Assembly (NCBI GenBank): GCA_016124635.1
Contig: WGNJ01000004.1
Coordinates: 1-64,000 of the forward strand
Direction of reading: 5' to 3'
Source of the DNA: Alphaproteobacteria bacterium
GTDB lineage: Bacteria; Pseudomonadota; Alphaproteobacteria; Micropepsales; Micropepsaceae
Length of the DNA: 64,000 bases
Part shown: positions 47,337-54,747 of the stretch, piece after piece
Layout: each line of letters opens with the position of its first letter
How positions within the stretch are numbered: position 1 is the stretch's first letter
Position numbers and translations under genes: made by a program
Notes under the pieces: generated by a model
The model's database searches: none
Seen by the model: the letters and a program-made list of their open reading frames with translations, nothing else
Told to the model about the DNA's origin: nothing

Positions 47337-48104
47337 ATGCGCAAACTCCTACTGGCAATTTCCCTGGCCCTTTCGTGGCTCGGCATCGCCCGCGCCGACG
47401 TGGCCGTGTCGACGCCGCCCGCTCCCGCCGCACCGACGATCGTTTCGGCGGACGCCATCGCCGCCAAGATTGCAGACGCGCTCTCTGCCCGTCTGCCGGT
47501 CTCCGGCCACTATCACGTTGCCTTCGCTGATCCCGCCTTCGCGCTGTCGCTGCCAGCGGCGGCGCAAGGCCACTACCAGATCGCGAACCTCAGTTTCGAC
47601 GCCATGCGGCAAGCCTTCGCCGGCAACTTGAGTTACGCCGGTGCAAATGGGCAGCCGCAGCTCGTCGGTATCGTCGGCACGGCGTATCCGGCAATCGAAG
47701 TTCCAGCTCTCGCTCACGACGTTGCCATCAACGACGTGATCGGCCCGCAGGATCTGATGACGATTGAGCTGCCTGCCGAACGCGCGAGCACGACGCTCAT
47801 CACGAACGCCGACGATCTTGCGGGCCAAGCCGCACGCCGGCCCCTGCGTGCGCGCCAGCCGATCTTCGCCTTCGACGTCAAGAAGCCTGTGATCGTGAAG
47901 AAGGGTGAGCTCGTTACGCTGGTCTTCTCGCTCCCGGGGATCGAACTGACGGCAGCGGGTCAAGCACTTGCGGACGGCGGCAAAGGCGATGTTATCGCCG
48001 TACTCAACGCGCGCTCGCGCCGCACGATCGAGGGCCGCGTCAGCGCAGCGGGCACCGTTTCGGTGCAAACGCCGACCGCCTCGCTCGCCCTCGCACAACA
48101 CTAA
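47337..48104 (+). CDS. flgA: P-ring assembly chaperone FlgA
   Basis: A 255-aa periplasmic protein with a signal peptide (about 1-20, LLLAISLALSWLGIARA) and a C-terminal SAF domain (DLAGQAARRPLRARQPIFAFDVKKPVIVKKGELVTLVF, then VIAVLNARSRRTIEGRVSAAGTVSV). It assists FlgI polymerisation around the rod. AAGGAG precedes the ATG. It lies 13 bp after flgG. Confidence 0.93.
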   Translation: MRKLLLAISLALSWLGIARADVAVSTPPAPAAPTIVSADAIAAKIADALSARLPVSGHYHVAFADPAFALSLPAAAQGHYQIANLSFDAMRQAFAGNLSYAGANGQPQLVGIVGTAYPAIEVPALAHDVAINDVIGPQDLMTIELPAERASTTLITNADDLAGQAARRPLRARQPIFAFDVKKPVIVKKGELVTLVFSLPGIELTAAGQALADGGKGDVIAVLNARSRRTIEGRVSAAGTVSVQTPTASLALAQH

Positions 48105-48118
48105 GCACTGAGGACCGT

Positions 48119-48868
48119 ATGATGCGTATATCTGTTCTTCGCTTGGGCCTCGTCATCGCCGTGGCGGCGAATTTGGCCGCATGTTCGGCCTTCGAACGCC
48201 TCGACCATATTGGTGAAGCACCGCCGCTTTCGCCCATTGGCGGCGGCGCGCACACGGCCGACCGCTCGGTCAGCTTGCCGATGCCGCAGCAAGAGCCGGA
48301 CATCTATCAAGCCAACTCGCTCTGGGCTGCGGGGTCGCGCTCATTCTTCAAGGATCAGCGCGCCTCGAAGGTCGGCGACATTGTGACCGTGCTGATCTCG
48401 ATCGATGAAAAGGCCGAGCTGTCGAACGAAACCGACCGCAGCCGCAAGAGCAACGAGACCGCCGACGTATCGAACCTCCTCGGCTTCGAACAAGAAGCGG
48501 GCCGCCTCCTCCCCGGCGGCTACGACCCGACCAAGGCCGTCGGCCTGGGCAGCGACAGCTCGACCCAGGGCGCCGGTTCCGTGAACCGCAAGGAGAAGAT
48601 CGACCTCACGGTTGCGGCGGTCGTCACGCAAGTCTTGCCCAACGGCAACCTCGTCATTCAGGGCCGCCAGGAAGTGCGCGTGAACTTCGAAGTCCGCGAC
48701 CTCATGGTCTCTGGCATCGTTCGGCCGGAAGACATCAGCGCCACCAACGAAGTGAAGCACTCGCAAATCGCCGAGGCGCGCATCTCGTATGGCGGCCGCG
48801 GTCAGATCACCGACGTGCAGCAGCCGCGCTACGGCCAGCAAGCCGTCGACATCCTCTTCCCGTTCTGA
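48119..48868 (+). CDS. flgH: flagellar L-ring lipoprotein FlgH
   Basis: A 249-aa outer-membrane lipoprotein. The signal sequence ends in the lipobox LAAC (Cys near residue 21). FlgH signatures include NSLWAAGSRSFFKDQRASKVGDIVTVLISIDE, VNRKEKIDLTVAAVVTQVLPNGNLVIQGRQEVRVNFE and GIVRPEDISATNEV. Two tandem ATGs follow GAGGA. It is the last gene of the operon and is followed by a strong terminator. Confidence 0.96.
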   Translation: MMRISVLRLGLVIAVAANLAACSAFERLDHIGEAPPLSPIGGGAHTADRSVSLPMPQQEPDIYQANSLWAAGSRSFFKDQRASKVGDIVTVLISIDEKAELSNETDRSRKSNETADVSNLLGFEQEAGRLLPGGYDPTKAVGLGSDSSTQGAGSVNRKEKIDLTVAAVVTQVLPNGNLVIQGRQEVRVNFEVRDLMVSGIVRPEDISATNEVKHSQIAEARISYGGRGQITDVQQPRYGQQAVDILFPF

Positions 48869-48895
48869 CGTTCTCACCACGACGTCGGAAAACGG

Positions 48896-48924
48896 AAGGC
48901 CGGGCGATGAGCCCGGCCTTTTTT
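48896..48924 (+). terminator. rho-independent terminator after flgH
   Basis: AAGGCCGGGC-GATGA-GCCCGGCCTT is a perfect 10-bp stem with a 5-nt loop and runs into six T. It lies between the convergent flgH and dksA genes and may also serve dksA in the other direction. Confidence 0.9.
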
Positions 48925-48948
48925 CATTTCCGTTGAGGTTCCCGCGAG

Positions 48949-49365
48949 CTAGTCGTCGCGATAGACACGCTCGCGCCGCTCGTGCCGCTCCTGCGCTTCG
49001 ATCGACAGTGTCGCGATCGGCCGCGCCTCGAGCCGGCGCAATGTGATCGGATCCCCGGTCTCTTCGCAAAACCCGTAGGTGCCGTCCTCGATCCGCCGGA
49101 GCGCCGAATCGATCTTGGAGATCAGCTTGCGCTGCCGGTCGCGCGCTCTCAGCTCCATCGCACGCTCCGCTTCGGTCGAAGCGCGATCCGCGAGATCGGC
49201 ATGCGGCGCGGAATCCGTCGCCAGATTCTGCAGCGTCTCCTTCGCCTCGCGGATGATTTCTTCCTTCCACTTGAGCAGCCGCTGGCGGAAATATTCGCGC
49301 TGGCGCTCATTCATGAAGGGTTCGGATTCAGAAGGCCGATAGTCTGGTGAGAGAGTGACGCCCAT
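48949..49365 (-). CDS. dksA: RNA polymerase-binding transcription factor DksA
   Basis: 138 aa. The N-terminal coiled coil (REYFRQRLLKWKEEIIREAKETLQNLATDSAPHADLADRASTEAERAMELRARDRQRKLISKID) carries the D-x2-D-x-A tip (DLADRA). The C-terminal zinc-finger region is YGFCEETGDPITLRRLEARPIATLSIEAQERHERRERVYRDD, with one cysteine instead of four, a variant I know from other alphaproteobacterial DksA proteins. It modulates RNA polymerase with ppGpp. It is convergent with flgH and downstream of fliX. Confidence 0.94.
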   Translation of the reverse strand: MGVTLSPDYRPSESEPFMNERQREYFRQRLLKWKEEIIREAKETLQNLATDSAPHADLADRASTEAERAMELRARDRQRKLISKIDSALRRIEDGTYGFCEETGDPITLRRLEARPIATLSIEAQERHERRERVYRDD

Positions 49366-49411
49366 ACCGATTGCTACCTCCGGCGGGAGCGACGCAAGCC
49401 TCCCGAAGCGC

Positions 49412-49430
49412 GCGGACTATATTAGTCCGC
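49412..49430. repeat. palindrome upstream of dksA
   Basis: GCGGACTA-TAT-TAGTCCGC has perfect 8-bp arms. It lies between the fliX stop (49473) and the dksA start (49365). It could be an operator for dksA or a fliX terminator; no U-tract follows it. Confidence 0.5.
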
Positions 49431-49472
49431 CCTGCCTCGTCAACGGGGGAAAAGGCAAAGGATTAGAGGCGT

Positions 49473-49913
49473 TTATGAAGGATTCGCGGCAGCGGCGTTC
49501 GCATCTGCGAATTGGAATTTGGTCAATTCGACCCGCGCCCTCAGTTCGATGTCGTCCAACAGCGCTGAAAGCCCGGGATCGACGAATTCCTCGCGCTTGA
49601 CGTTCACCAACTGGAGCAGCCGCGTCAGCGTCGCGCGAGAGATACCGCCGAGCAACAGCCCGTCGCGAATATCTTCGAGCAGATCGAGCATGTCCCGTCC
49701 GCGTTTCGCGGCCTTCGCTCGTCCAGTCACTGAATCAGGCACTTCTTGCAGTGCAATAAGGCTGTCGATCGCCGTCAGGGAAGATGAGGCCACGGGTTGC
49801 GCAACGGCGCGAGCGTCGCTCGGCACTTCCGGCGCGAACGTAGTGCCGTGCCCGCTCCGCTGCGCGCGAGTAAAGCGTGCATTATCGACTTGGCGGGGCC
49901 CTTCGATCTTCAT
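49473..49913 (-). CDS. fliX: flagellar assembly regulator FliX
   Basis: A 146-aa protein matching the FliX family: the short N-terminal KIEGPRQVDNARF, a variable middle, then IDSLIALQEVPDS and the C-terminal helical core KAAKRGRDMLDLLEDIRDGLLLGGISRATLTRLLQLV, plus LSALLDDIELRARVELTKF. In Caulobacter FliX couples basal-body assembly to sigma-54/FlbD-dependent late genes. A perfect CtrA-type site lies 26 bp before its start. Confidence 0.92.
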   Translation of the reverse strand: MKIEGPRQVDNARFTRAQRSGHGTTFAPEVPSDARAVAQPVASSSLTAIDSLIALQEVPDSVTGRAKAAKRGRDMLDLLEDIRDGLLLGGISRATLTRLLQLVNVKREEFVDPGLSALLDDIELRARVELTKFQFADANAAAANPS

Positions 49914-49938
49914 GAGCGGCTCTGCGGGACGAAGTCCT

Positions 49939-49953
49939 TTAAGGTGGCCTTAA
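49939..49953. promoter_or_regulatory. CtrA-type binding site upstream of fliX
   Basis: TTAAGGTGGCCTTAA is a perfect and fully palindromic TTAA-N7-TTAA, 26 bp from the fliX ATG and about 180 bp from flgI. It fits the known CtrA control of fliX in Caulobacter. Confidence 0.7.
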
Positions 49954-50075
49954 ACATGCGCCGTGGCGGTTAAGATCGGCTGAAAGCCTTGCCCACCAGG
50001 CAGATATTGCCGGCCTTCCGATCGCACACCACGATAAAACACAAGCAAATTCAACGCCTTACGCGAGACCAAGCT

Positions 50076-50091
50076 TGGCACGCCGCTCGCT
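50076..50091 (+). promoter_or_regulatory. sigma-54-type promoter of flgI
   Basis: TGGCACG-CCGC-TCGCT matches the -24/-12 consensus with one mismatch and GG-N10-GC spacing, ending 44 bp before the flgI ATG. The flgF promoter has almost the same sequence. Confidence 0.65.
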
Positions 50092-50135
50092 AAGCTAGCG
50101 ATGAATTCGTGCGCCCGAAGGAGAAGTTGAGGCCC

Positions 50136-51254
50136 ATGTTGCGCCGTACGTTGACCGCACTGCTCGCGTTGCAGCTGGCCCTTTTGCCCACGCTGAGCAC
50201 CCCCGCCTTCGCCGTCTCGCGCATCAAGGATGTCGCCGACGTTGAGGGCGTTCGCGAAAACATGCTCGTCGGCTACGGCCTTGTTGTCGGCCTGAACGGC
50301 ACCGGCGACTCGCTGCGCAACGCGCCCTTCACGCTCCAGAGCTTGCAGGCGATGTTGGAGCGCCTCGGCGTCAACACGCGCGGCGCCAATCTTTCGACCG
50401 GTAACGTCGCGGCCGTCATGGTCACGGCAAGCCTTCCGCCTTTCTCGACGCAAGGCTCGCACATCGACGTCACTGTGAGTGCGCTCGGCGACGCCAAGAG
50501 CCTGCAAGGCGGCACGCTGCTCGTGACGCCGCTTCTCGGCGCAGATGCCAACATCTACGCCGTTGCTCAAGGCCAGGTCGCAATCAGCGGCTTCACGGCA
50601 CAGGGCCAGGGACAAACCGTGACCCGCGGCGTGCCGACGTCGGGCCGTATCTCGGCCGGCGCCATTGTCGAGCGTGAGATCCGTTTCGACCTCGCCGCGA
50701 TGTCGTCCTTGCGCCTCGCGCTCCGCAATCCCGATCTTACGACCGCGCAACGCGTCGTGGAGGCGATCAACACGTTCATCGGCGCAAAGGCGGCCTCGGC
50801 AACCGATCCGGCCACAATTCGTCTAACCGTGCCGCAAGGCTATCCGGGCGGCATCGTTCGCCTCCTTACCGACATCGAGCAGCTGCGCGTCGATCCCGAC
50901 ATGCCGGCGAAGGTTATCGTCGACGAGGCCTCGGGCATCATCGTCATGGGCTCGGACGTCCGCGTATCGACCGTCGCGATCGCCCAGGGCAACCTGACGA
51001 TCCGCATCACCGAGATGCCGCAGGTATCGCAGCCTGAGCCGTTCAGCGAAGGCCGCACGACCGTCACGCCGCAGACCGAGATTCAGATCAACGATTCCCA
51101 CGATCGCAAACTTGCCGTGATGCATTCCGGCGTCAGCTTGCAGGAGCTGGTCAACGGCCTCAATGCGCTCGGCGTCGGGCCGCGCGACATGATCTCGATC
51201 TTGCAAGCGATCAAGGCAGCCGGCGCCCTTCAAGCCGAAATCCAGGTGATGTGA
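50136..51254 (+). CDS. flgI: flagellar P-ring protein FlgI
   Basis: A 372-aa periplasmic ring protein. A signal peptide (about 1-26, ALLALQLALLPTLSTPAFA) is followed by SRIKDVADVEGVRENMLVGYGLVVGLNGTGDSLRNAPFTLQSLQAMLERLGVN, the FlgI hallmark. The end has HSGVSLQELVNGLNALGVGPRDMISILQAIKAAGALQAEI. The ATG at 50136 begins the signal peptide; a GTG at 50109 would add nine charged residues. It is followed 1 bp later by flgJ. Confidence 0.97.
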   Translation: MLRRTLTALLALQLALLPTLSTPAFAVSRIKDVADVEGVRENMLVGYGLVVGLNGTGDSLRNAPFTLQSLQAMLERLGVNTRGANLSTGNVAAVMVTASLPPFSTQGSHIDVTVSALGDAKSLQGGTLLVTPLLGADANIYAVAQGQVAISGFTAQGQGQTVTRGVPTSGRISAGAIVEREIRFDLAAMSSLRLALRNPDLTTAQRVVEAINTFIGAKAASATDPATIRLTVPQGYPGGIVRLLTDIEQLRVDPDMPAKVIVDEASGIIVMGSDVRVSTVAIAQGNLTIRITEMPQVSQPEPFSEGRTTVTPQTEIQINDSHDRKLAVMHSGVSLQELVNGLNALGVGPRDMISILQAIKAAGALQAEIQVM

Positions 51255-51255
51255 G

Positions 51256-51567
51256 ATGAACCCGGCGACGCTCGATCTCGCCCGCTACGCCAACGCCGTC
51301 CAAACGCCGCACGCGCCCAAAGGCGACGCGCGCGCGCTCGACAAGGCCGCGCGCGACTTCGAAGCCGTCTTCGTCTCTCAGATGCTCGAGCAGATGTGGT
51401 CCGGCGTGTCGACCGACGGGACCTTCGGCGGCGGCAGCGGCGAACGTGTGTTCCGCTCGTTGATGATCCAGAGCGTCGGCCAGCAAATTGCCGACCAAGG
51501 CGGCATTGGTCTCGCCGCCTCCGTCAGGCGCGAGATGCTTGCCATGCAGGAAGGCGCCGCCCAATGA
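51256..51567 (+). CDS. flgJ: FlgJ-like rod-binding protein (muramidase domain absent)
   Basis: 103 aa covering only the FlgJ N-terminal rod-capping domain: LDKAARDFEAVFVSQMLEQMWSGVSTDGTFGGGSGERVFRSLMIQSVGQQIADQGGIGLA. E. coli FlgJ is about 313 aa with a C-terminal glucosaminidase; as in other alphaproteobacteria, that part is missing and must be supplied by a separate enzyme. It starts right after flgI and overlaps the next gene by 4 bp. Confidence 0.93.
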   Translation: MNPATLDLARYANAVQTPHAPKGDARALDKAARDFEAVFVSQMLEQMWSGVSTDGTFGGGSGERVFRSLMIQSVGQQIADQGGIGLAASVRREMLAMQEGAAQ

Positions 51568-51983
51568 ACCCGCAAACCGCCGAGCTGATCGAACTGACCG
51601 AACGCCTGATCAAGATTGTCGAGCGCGAGCTCGCCATCCTCAAAGGCGCCCGCCCATCCGCTCTCACCGCCGACGATGACGAGCGCGCAACGACGCTTGC
51701 GCTTTATTCGAAGCGCTGCGCCTCGTTCAAGCGCGAGGTCCTGCCGACGTTGGATGCCGACGCCAAGAAACGCCTGACCACGGCGACCGACAAGCTGCGC
51801 GCAGCGCTGAAGGAAGAATCCCGCCTTCTCGCTCGCTTCCGTCACGTTAGCGAAGGCCTGATCAAGGCGATCGCCGACGAGGTCGCCACCCGTCAGGCGC
51901 CGCCGACCTACGCAAAGGCGGGCTCCTTCGCAAAACCGGCTGCAGGTTCGGCTTCGGCCATGACCTACAACCAAACCGCCTAG
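51564..51983 (+). CDS. FlgN-like flagellar export chaperone (tentative)
   Basis: 139 aa, mostly helical: TAELIELTERLIKIVERELAILKG, then RATTLALYSKRCASFKREV and KRLTTATDKLRAALKEESRLLARFRHVSEGLIKAIADEV. Length, helicity and position after flgJ fit a FlgN-type chaperone for hook-associated proteins, but similarity is weak. The ATG at 51564 overlaps the flgJ TGA, showing translational coupling; the same frame opens earlier inside flgJ without support. Confidence 0.7.
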   Translation: MNPQTAELIELTERLIKIVERELAILKGARPSALTADDDERATTLALYSKRCASFKREVLPTLDADAKKRLTTATDKLRAALKEESRLLARFRHVSEGLIKAIADEVATRQAPPTYAKAGSFAKPAAGSASAMTYNQTA

Positions 51984-52388
51984 CGACGCCGCCTTCCGCG
52001 CGTGAAACGCACATCAAGTTCGCACATTCGCACATCGGCGGATATCCGCCAAAAAATCCGCCACGAAAGCTCCAACGCGTGACGGATGAAGGTCGCACAG
52101 CCTCGAACGGGCCACGCTGGCTATAAGGTCCCGATCCCGTCAGCGAGAGCAAAGCTCAGGCGGGTTCGCCGGTGGACAGATACACGATGTCAAAGAAGCC
52201 TCGACCCTCGCTAAAGGGCTTCATGGGTACATTGCGATCGTCTTGCGATATTGTCAATATCGCTCGAGCGCGAGTAGCTTGGTTTTCGCGGTTAAGTTGC
52301 AATTATCACTGCAATTTAATTGGATTCTTAAGCGGCACGCTGTCTTATCGCATCAACCGTCGAAGCCCTCCTCGCACAGGACCGTCTC
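51984..52388. other. 405-bp region without a supported gene
   Basis: It contains three palindromes: GGCGGATATCCGCC (52037-52050, followed by A6 and a further TCCGCC), GCGATATTGTCAATATCGC (52245-52263) and CGCTCGAGCG (52261-52270). It also has an AT-rich stretch with TTAAGTTGCAATTAT (52292-52306), one base off a CtrA-type site. This is probably the promoter of the secreted protein gene at 52389. An open frame at 52172-52492 has no ribosome site and overlaps that gene. Confidence 0.6.
52245..52263. repeat. 19-bp palindrome GCGATATTGTCAATATCGC
   Basis: Perfect 9-bp arms around one T, about 126 bp before the gene at 52389. It shares its CGATATTG/CAATATCG arms with the inverted repeat at 16256-16280. 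Confidence 0.6.
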
Positions 52389-53120
52389 GTGTTGTTGGTA
52401 CGTTCGCTCGTTGCTCTTTGCCTCGTCTTCGCGACGACCGGCGCGGCGCTCGCCGAGACGTCCGGTTCGAAGGCCTTCGTCGCACGGCCTAGGATCGGTG
52501 CAGCGCGGCCGTCGTTGCCTTCGCAAGTGACATGGCAAGCCAGTGCCAACGGCAACGGCCGTCATCTTGTGTCGCTCACGTTGCTGGTCGACGCGAGTTC
52601 GATCCTGCGCAACATCAAGGCGCTCTCTGCGGCTGCTCTCAACAAATCGAAGCCGTGCGGCGACCTGCTGCGCGTCAAATCCGCCTCGGCGAAGCTGATC
52701 AGCGCAACCGCGCTCGCCTACGACCTGAGCTTTCACTACGCGAAGCGCGTTTGCGCGCCCAACAATATGTCGCTCGATCTACCGGCCGAGGTCAGCTGCA
52801 AGTCCATTATCGTTCTGTCGGGCGCCGGCACCCATGTCACCGTCGATATTCGCGGCGCATCGCGTCAGCCGTGCTTGATCGACGGTGCTGCCGGCGGCGT
52901 TGCGAGCTTCGCGTCGAGAAAGGTCTTTAAGAGGCACGTCTTGGATCTTACAGACCAGCTCCCGCCCGAGTTCGCCGGCGTCGATATCAACCTGAGATCG
53001 ATCGCCTTTGAGGTGCCCTCGCCTCGCCTCCGCCTGATCGGTGAGGCAGTGATGTCGGACAAGGAATTCACCGCGTTCACCGCTCGCTTGAACTCGGTGC
53101 GTCGTTCGACGAACCGCTGA
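52389..53120 (+). CDS. secreted protein of unknown function
   Basis: A 243-aa exported protein starting with GTG, with a signal peptide (about 1-22, SLVALCLVFATTGAALA). The mature part is beta-rich. Its cysteines fall in KPCGDLL, KRVCAPN, EVSCKS and RQPCLID and could form two disulfides. I do not recognise a family. Nothing in it is typically flagellar, although it lies downstream of the flgI-flgJ set. It converges on an acyl-CoA synthetase gene with a 5-bp gap. Confidence 0.7.
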   Translation: MLLVRSLVALCLVFATTGAALAETSGSKAFVARPRIGAARPSLPSQVTWQASANGNGRHLVSLTLLVDASSILRNIKALSAAALNKSKPCGDLLRVKSASAKLISATALAYDLSFHYAKRVCAPNNMSLDLPAEVSCKSIIVLSGAGTHVTVDIRGASRQPCLIDGAAGGVASFASRKVFKRHVLDLTDQLPPEFAGVDINLRSIAFEVPSPRLRLIGEAVMSDKEFTAFTARLNSVRRSTNR

Positions 53121-53125
53121 CCGGC

Positions 53126-54676
53126 TCACACGCGGCTCTTGCGTCCTTCCCAGAACGGCTTGCGCAACTCGCGCTTCAATATCTTGCCTGAGCCTGTGCG
53201 CGGGATTTCGTTCATGAACGAATAAGAGCGCGGCACCTTGTAGCCGGCCAGATGCTCGCGCGCGAAAGCTTCGATCTGTTGCTTGGTGAGCTTCGCCCCG
53301 GGCCGCAACACGACGATGGCGTGCACCGCTTCGCCCCACTCGTCGTCCGGAATACCGAGCACCGCGACGTCGTTGATGTCCGGATGATGTTCGAGCGCCG
53401 CTTCGATCTCCGCTGGATAGATATTCACGCCGCCCGAGATGATCATGTCCTTCTTGCGGTCGCAAATGTAGTAGAATCCGTCCTCGTCGAAATAGGCGAT
53501 GTCGCCGACGGTTTGCAGATCTTGGCGGCGATCGGCCAAGAATTTGTCGTGCGCCTTGTGGTAGGTCGAGAACACGTTGGCAGAACGCACGTAAAGCTCG
53601 CCTTCGACGTTCGGTTTCGTCACCGCCCGCCCGTTCTCGTCGAACAGCATGATCTCGACCCCCGGCGCCGGCCGCCCGCACGAGCCTGGCTTCGCCAGCT
53701 GGTGCTCAGGGCGAAGCAAGGTGTTCACGCCGAGTTCTGTCGAGCCATAAACCTCGAAAAGCGAGTCCTTCGGAAACTTCGAGAGATAAAGCTGCTTCAA
53801 CGCGTACGACCAGGGCGCCGCGTTGGCCACCATGCGCTTCATCGAAGACACGTCGTATTTGTTGAAGATCGCGTCCGGCAATTGGCAGATGCGCCGGATC
53901 GGCGTCGGCGCCGAGAACGTCGTCGTCACACGATAGGTCTGAACCAGCCGCAGCCAATCTTCTTCGTCATACTTATGCTGCAACACCGCCGTGTTGCCGA
54001 GCCGATGGGCGATCGCGAGAAATCCGCCGGGGCCGGAGTGATAGAGCGGCCCAGTGGTGATGTAGATGTCATCGCGCACATAGCCGATCTCGTTCCAGAG
54101 CGCCAACGACTGCGCCGGATTGCCGAGCGTCGAGCGCACCGCACCTTTAGGCTTCCCCGTCGTTCCTGACGTGTAGATCATCGTCATCGGCTCGAGCGGC
54201 GGACCTGAGACTTCGACAGCGCTCGCCGATTGCTTCGCGAGCAGCGGCTCGACCCTCGTTTGGCCCGCGACCGGCTCACCGTCGAAGATCAGAATTTCAC
54301 GCACTTTCGGCGTGTCGCGGCGGATCTTGGAAAAGAATTCGGCAAACTCGGCGTCGGCGAAGACGATCACCGCATCCGAATTGTCGACGACATACGTCGC
54401 CTCCTCCGCCGTCAGGCGGTAGTTGAGCGGGACACCGACCGCACCGATCTTGCGCACGGCATTTGTCATGGCGACGAGCCAGCACGAGTTCTGGCCACAG
54501 CTGACGACGCGATCCTTCGGTTGAACGCCAAGCTCGAGCAGCACACGCGCCAACCGGTTCGCAGTCGCTTCGAGCTCGCCGAACGTCCACTTGACGATCC
54601 GGCCGCCGGGCCGGTCGTCGATCAAAGCGATCTTGCTCCCGATTTGCGCCGCAAGATCGGTCAGAATGTCGGCCAT
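53126..54676 (-). CDS. AMP-forming acyl-CoA synthetase
   Basis: A 516-aa ANL-superfamily ligase. The AMP/phosphate loop is MTMIYTSGTTGKPKGAV. The adenine motif is EVYGSTELG, and the hinge region reads GDIAYFDEDGFYYICDRKKDMIISGGVNIYPAEIEAAL. The C-terminal catalytic lysine is in RTGSGKILKREL. It activates a carboxylic acid as acyl-CoA for degradation; chain length cannot be told. It lies between a secreted-protein gene and the FlaEY-like gene, and is probably not part of the flagellar set functionally. Confidence 0.93.
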   Translation of the reverse strand: MADILTDLAAQIGSKIALIDDRPGGRIVKWTFGELEATANRLARVLLELGVQPKDRVVSCGQNSCWLVAMTNAVRKIGAVGVPLNYRLTAEEATYVVDNSDAVIVFADAEFAEFFSKIRRDTPKVREILIFDGEPVAGQTRVEPLLAKQSASAVEVSGPPLEPMTMIYTSGTTGKPKGAVRSTLGNPAQSLALWNEIGYVRDDIYITTGPLYHSGPGGFLAIAHRLGNTAVLQHKYDEEDWLRLVQTYRVTTTFSAPTPIRRICQLPDAIFNKYDVSSMKRMVANAAPWSYALKQLYLSKFPKDSLFEVYGSTELGVNTLLRPEHQLAKPGSCGRPAPGVEIMLFDENGRAVTKPNVEGELYVRSANVFSTYHKAHDKFLADRRQDLQTVGDIAYFDEDGFYYICDRKKDMIISGGVNIYPAEIEAALEHHPDINDVAVLGIPDDEWGEAVHAIVVLRPGAKLTKQQIEAFAREHLAGYKVPRSYSFMNEIPRTGSGKILKRELRKPFWEGRKSRV

Positions 54677-54747
54677 GAACCAAGCTCACTCTTGAATAGC
54701 GGAGTGCGCAGTGTTGCCGACTGTGGGAGGGGATTGCAATGACGGCG

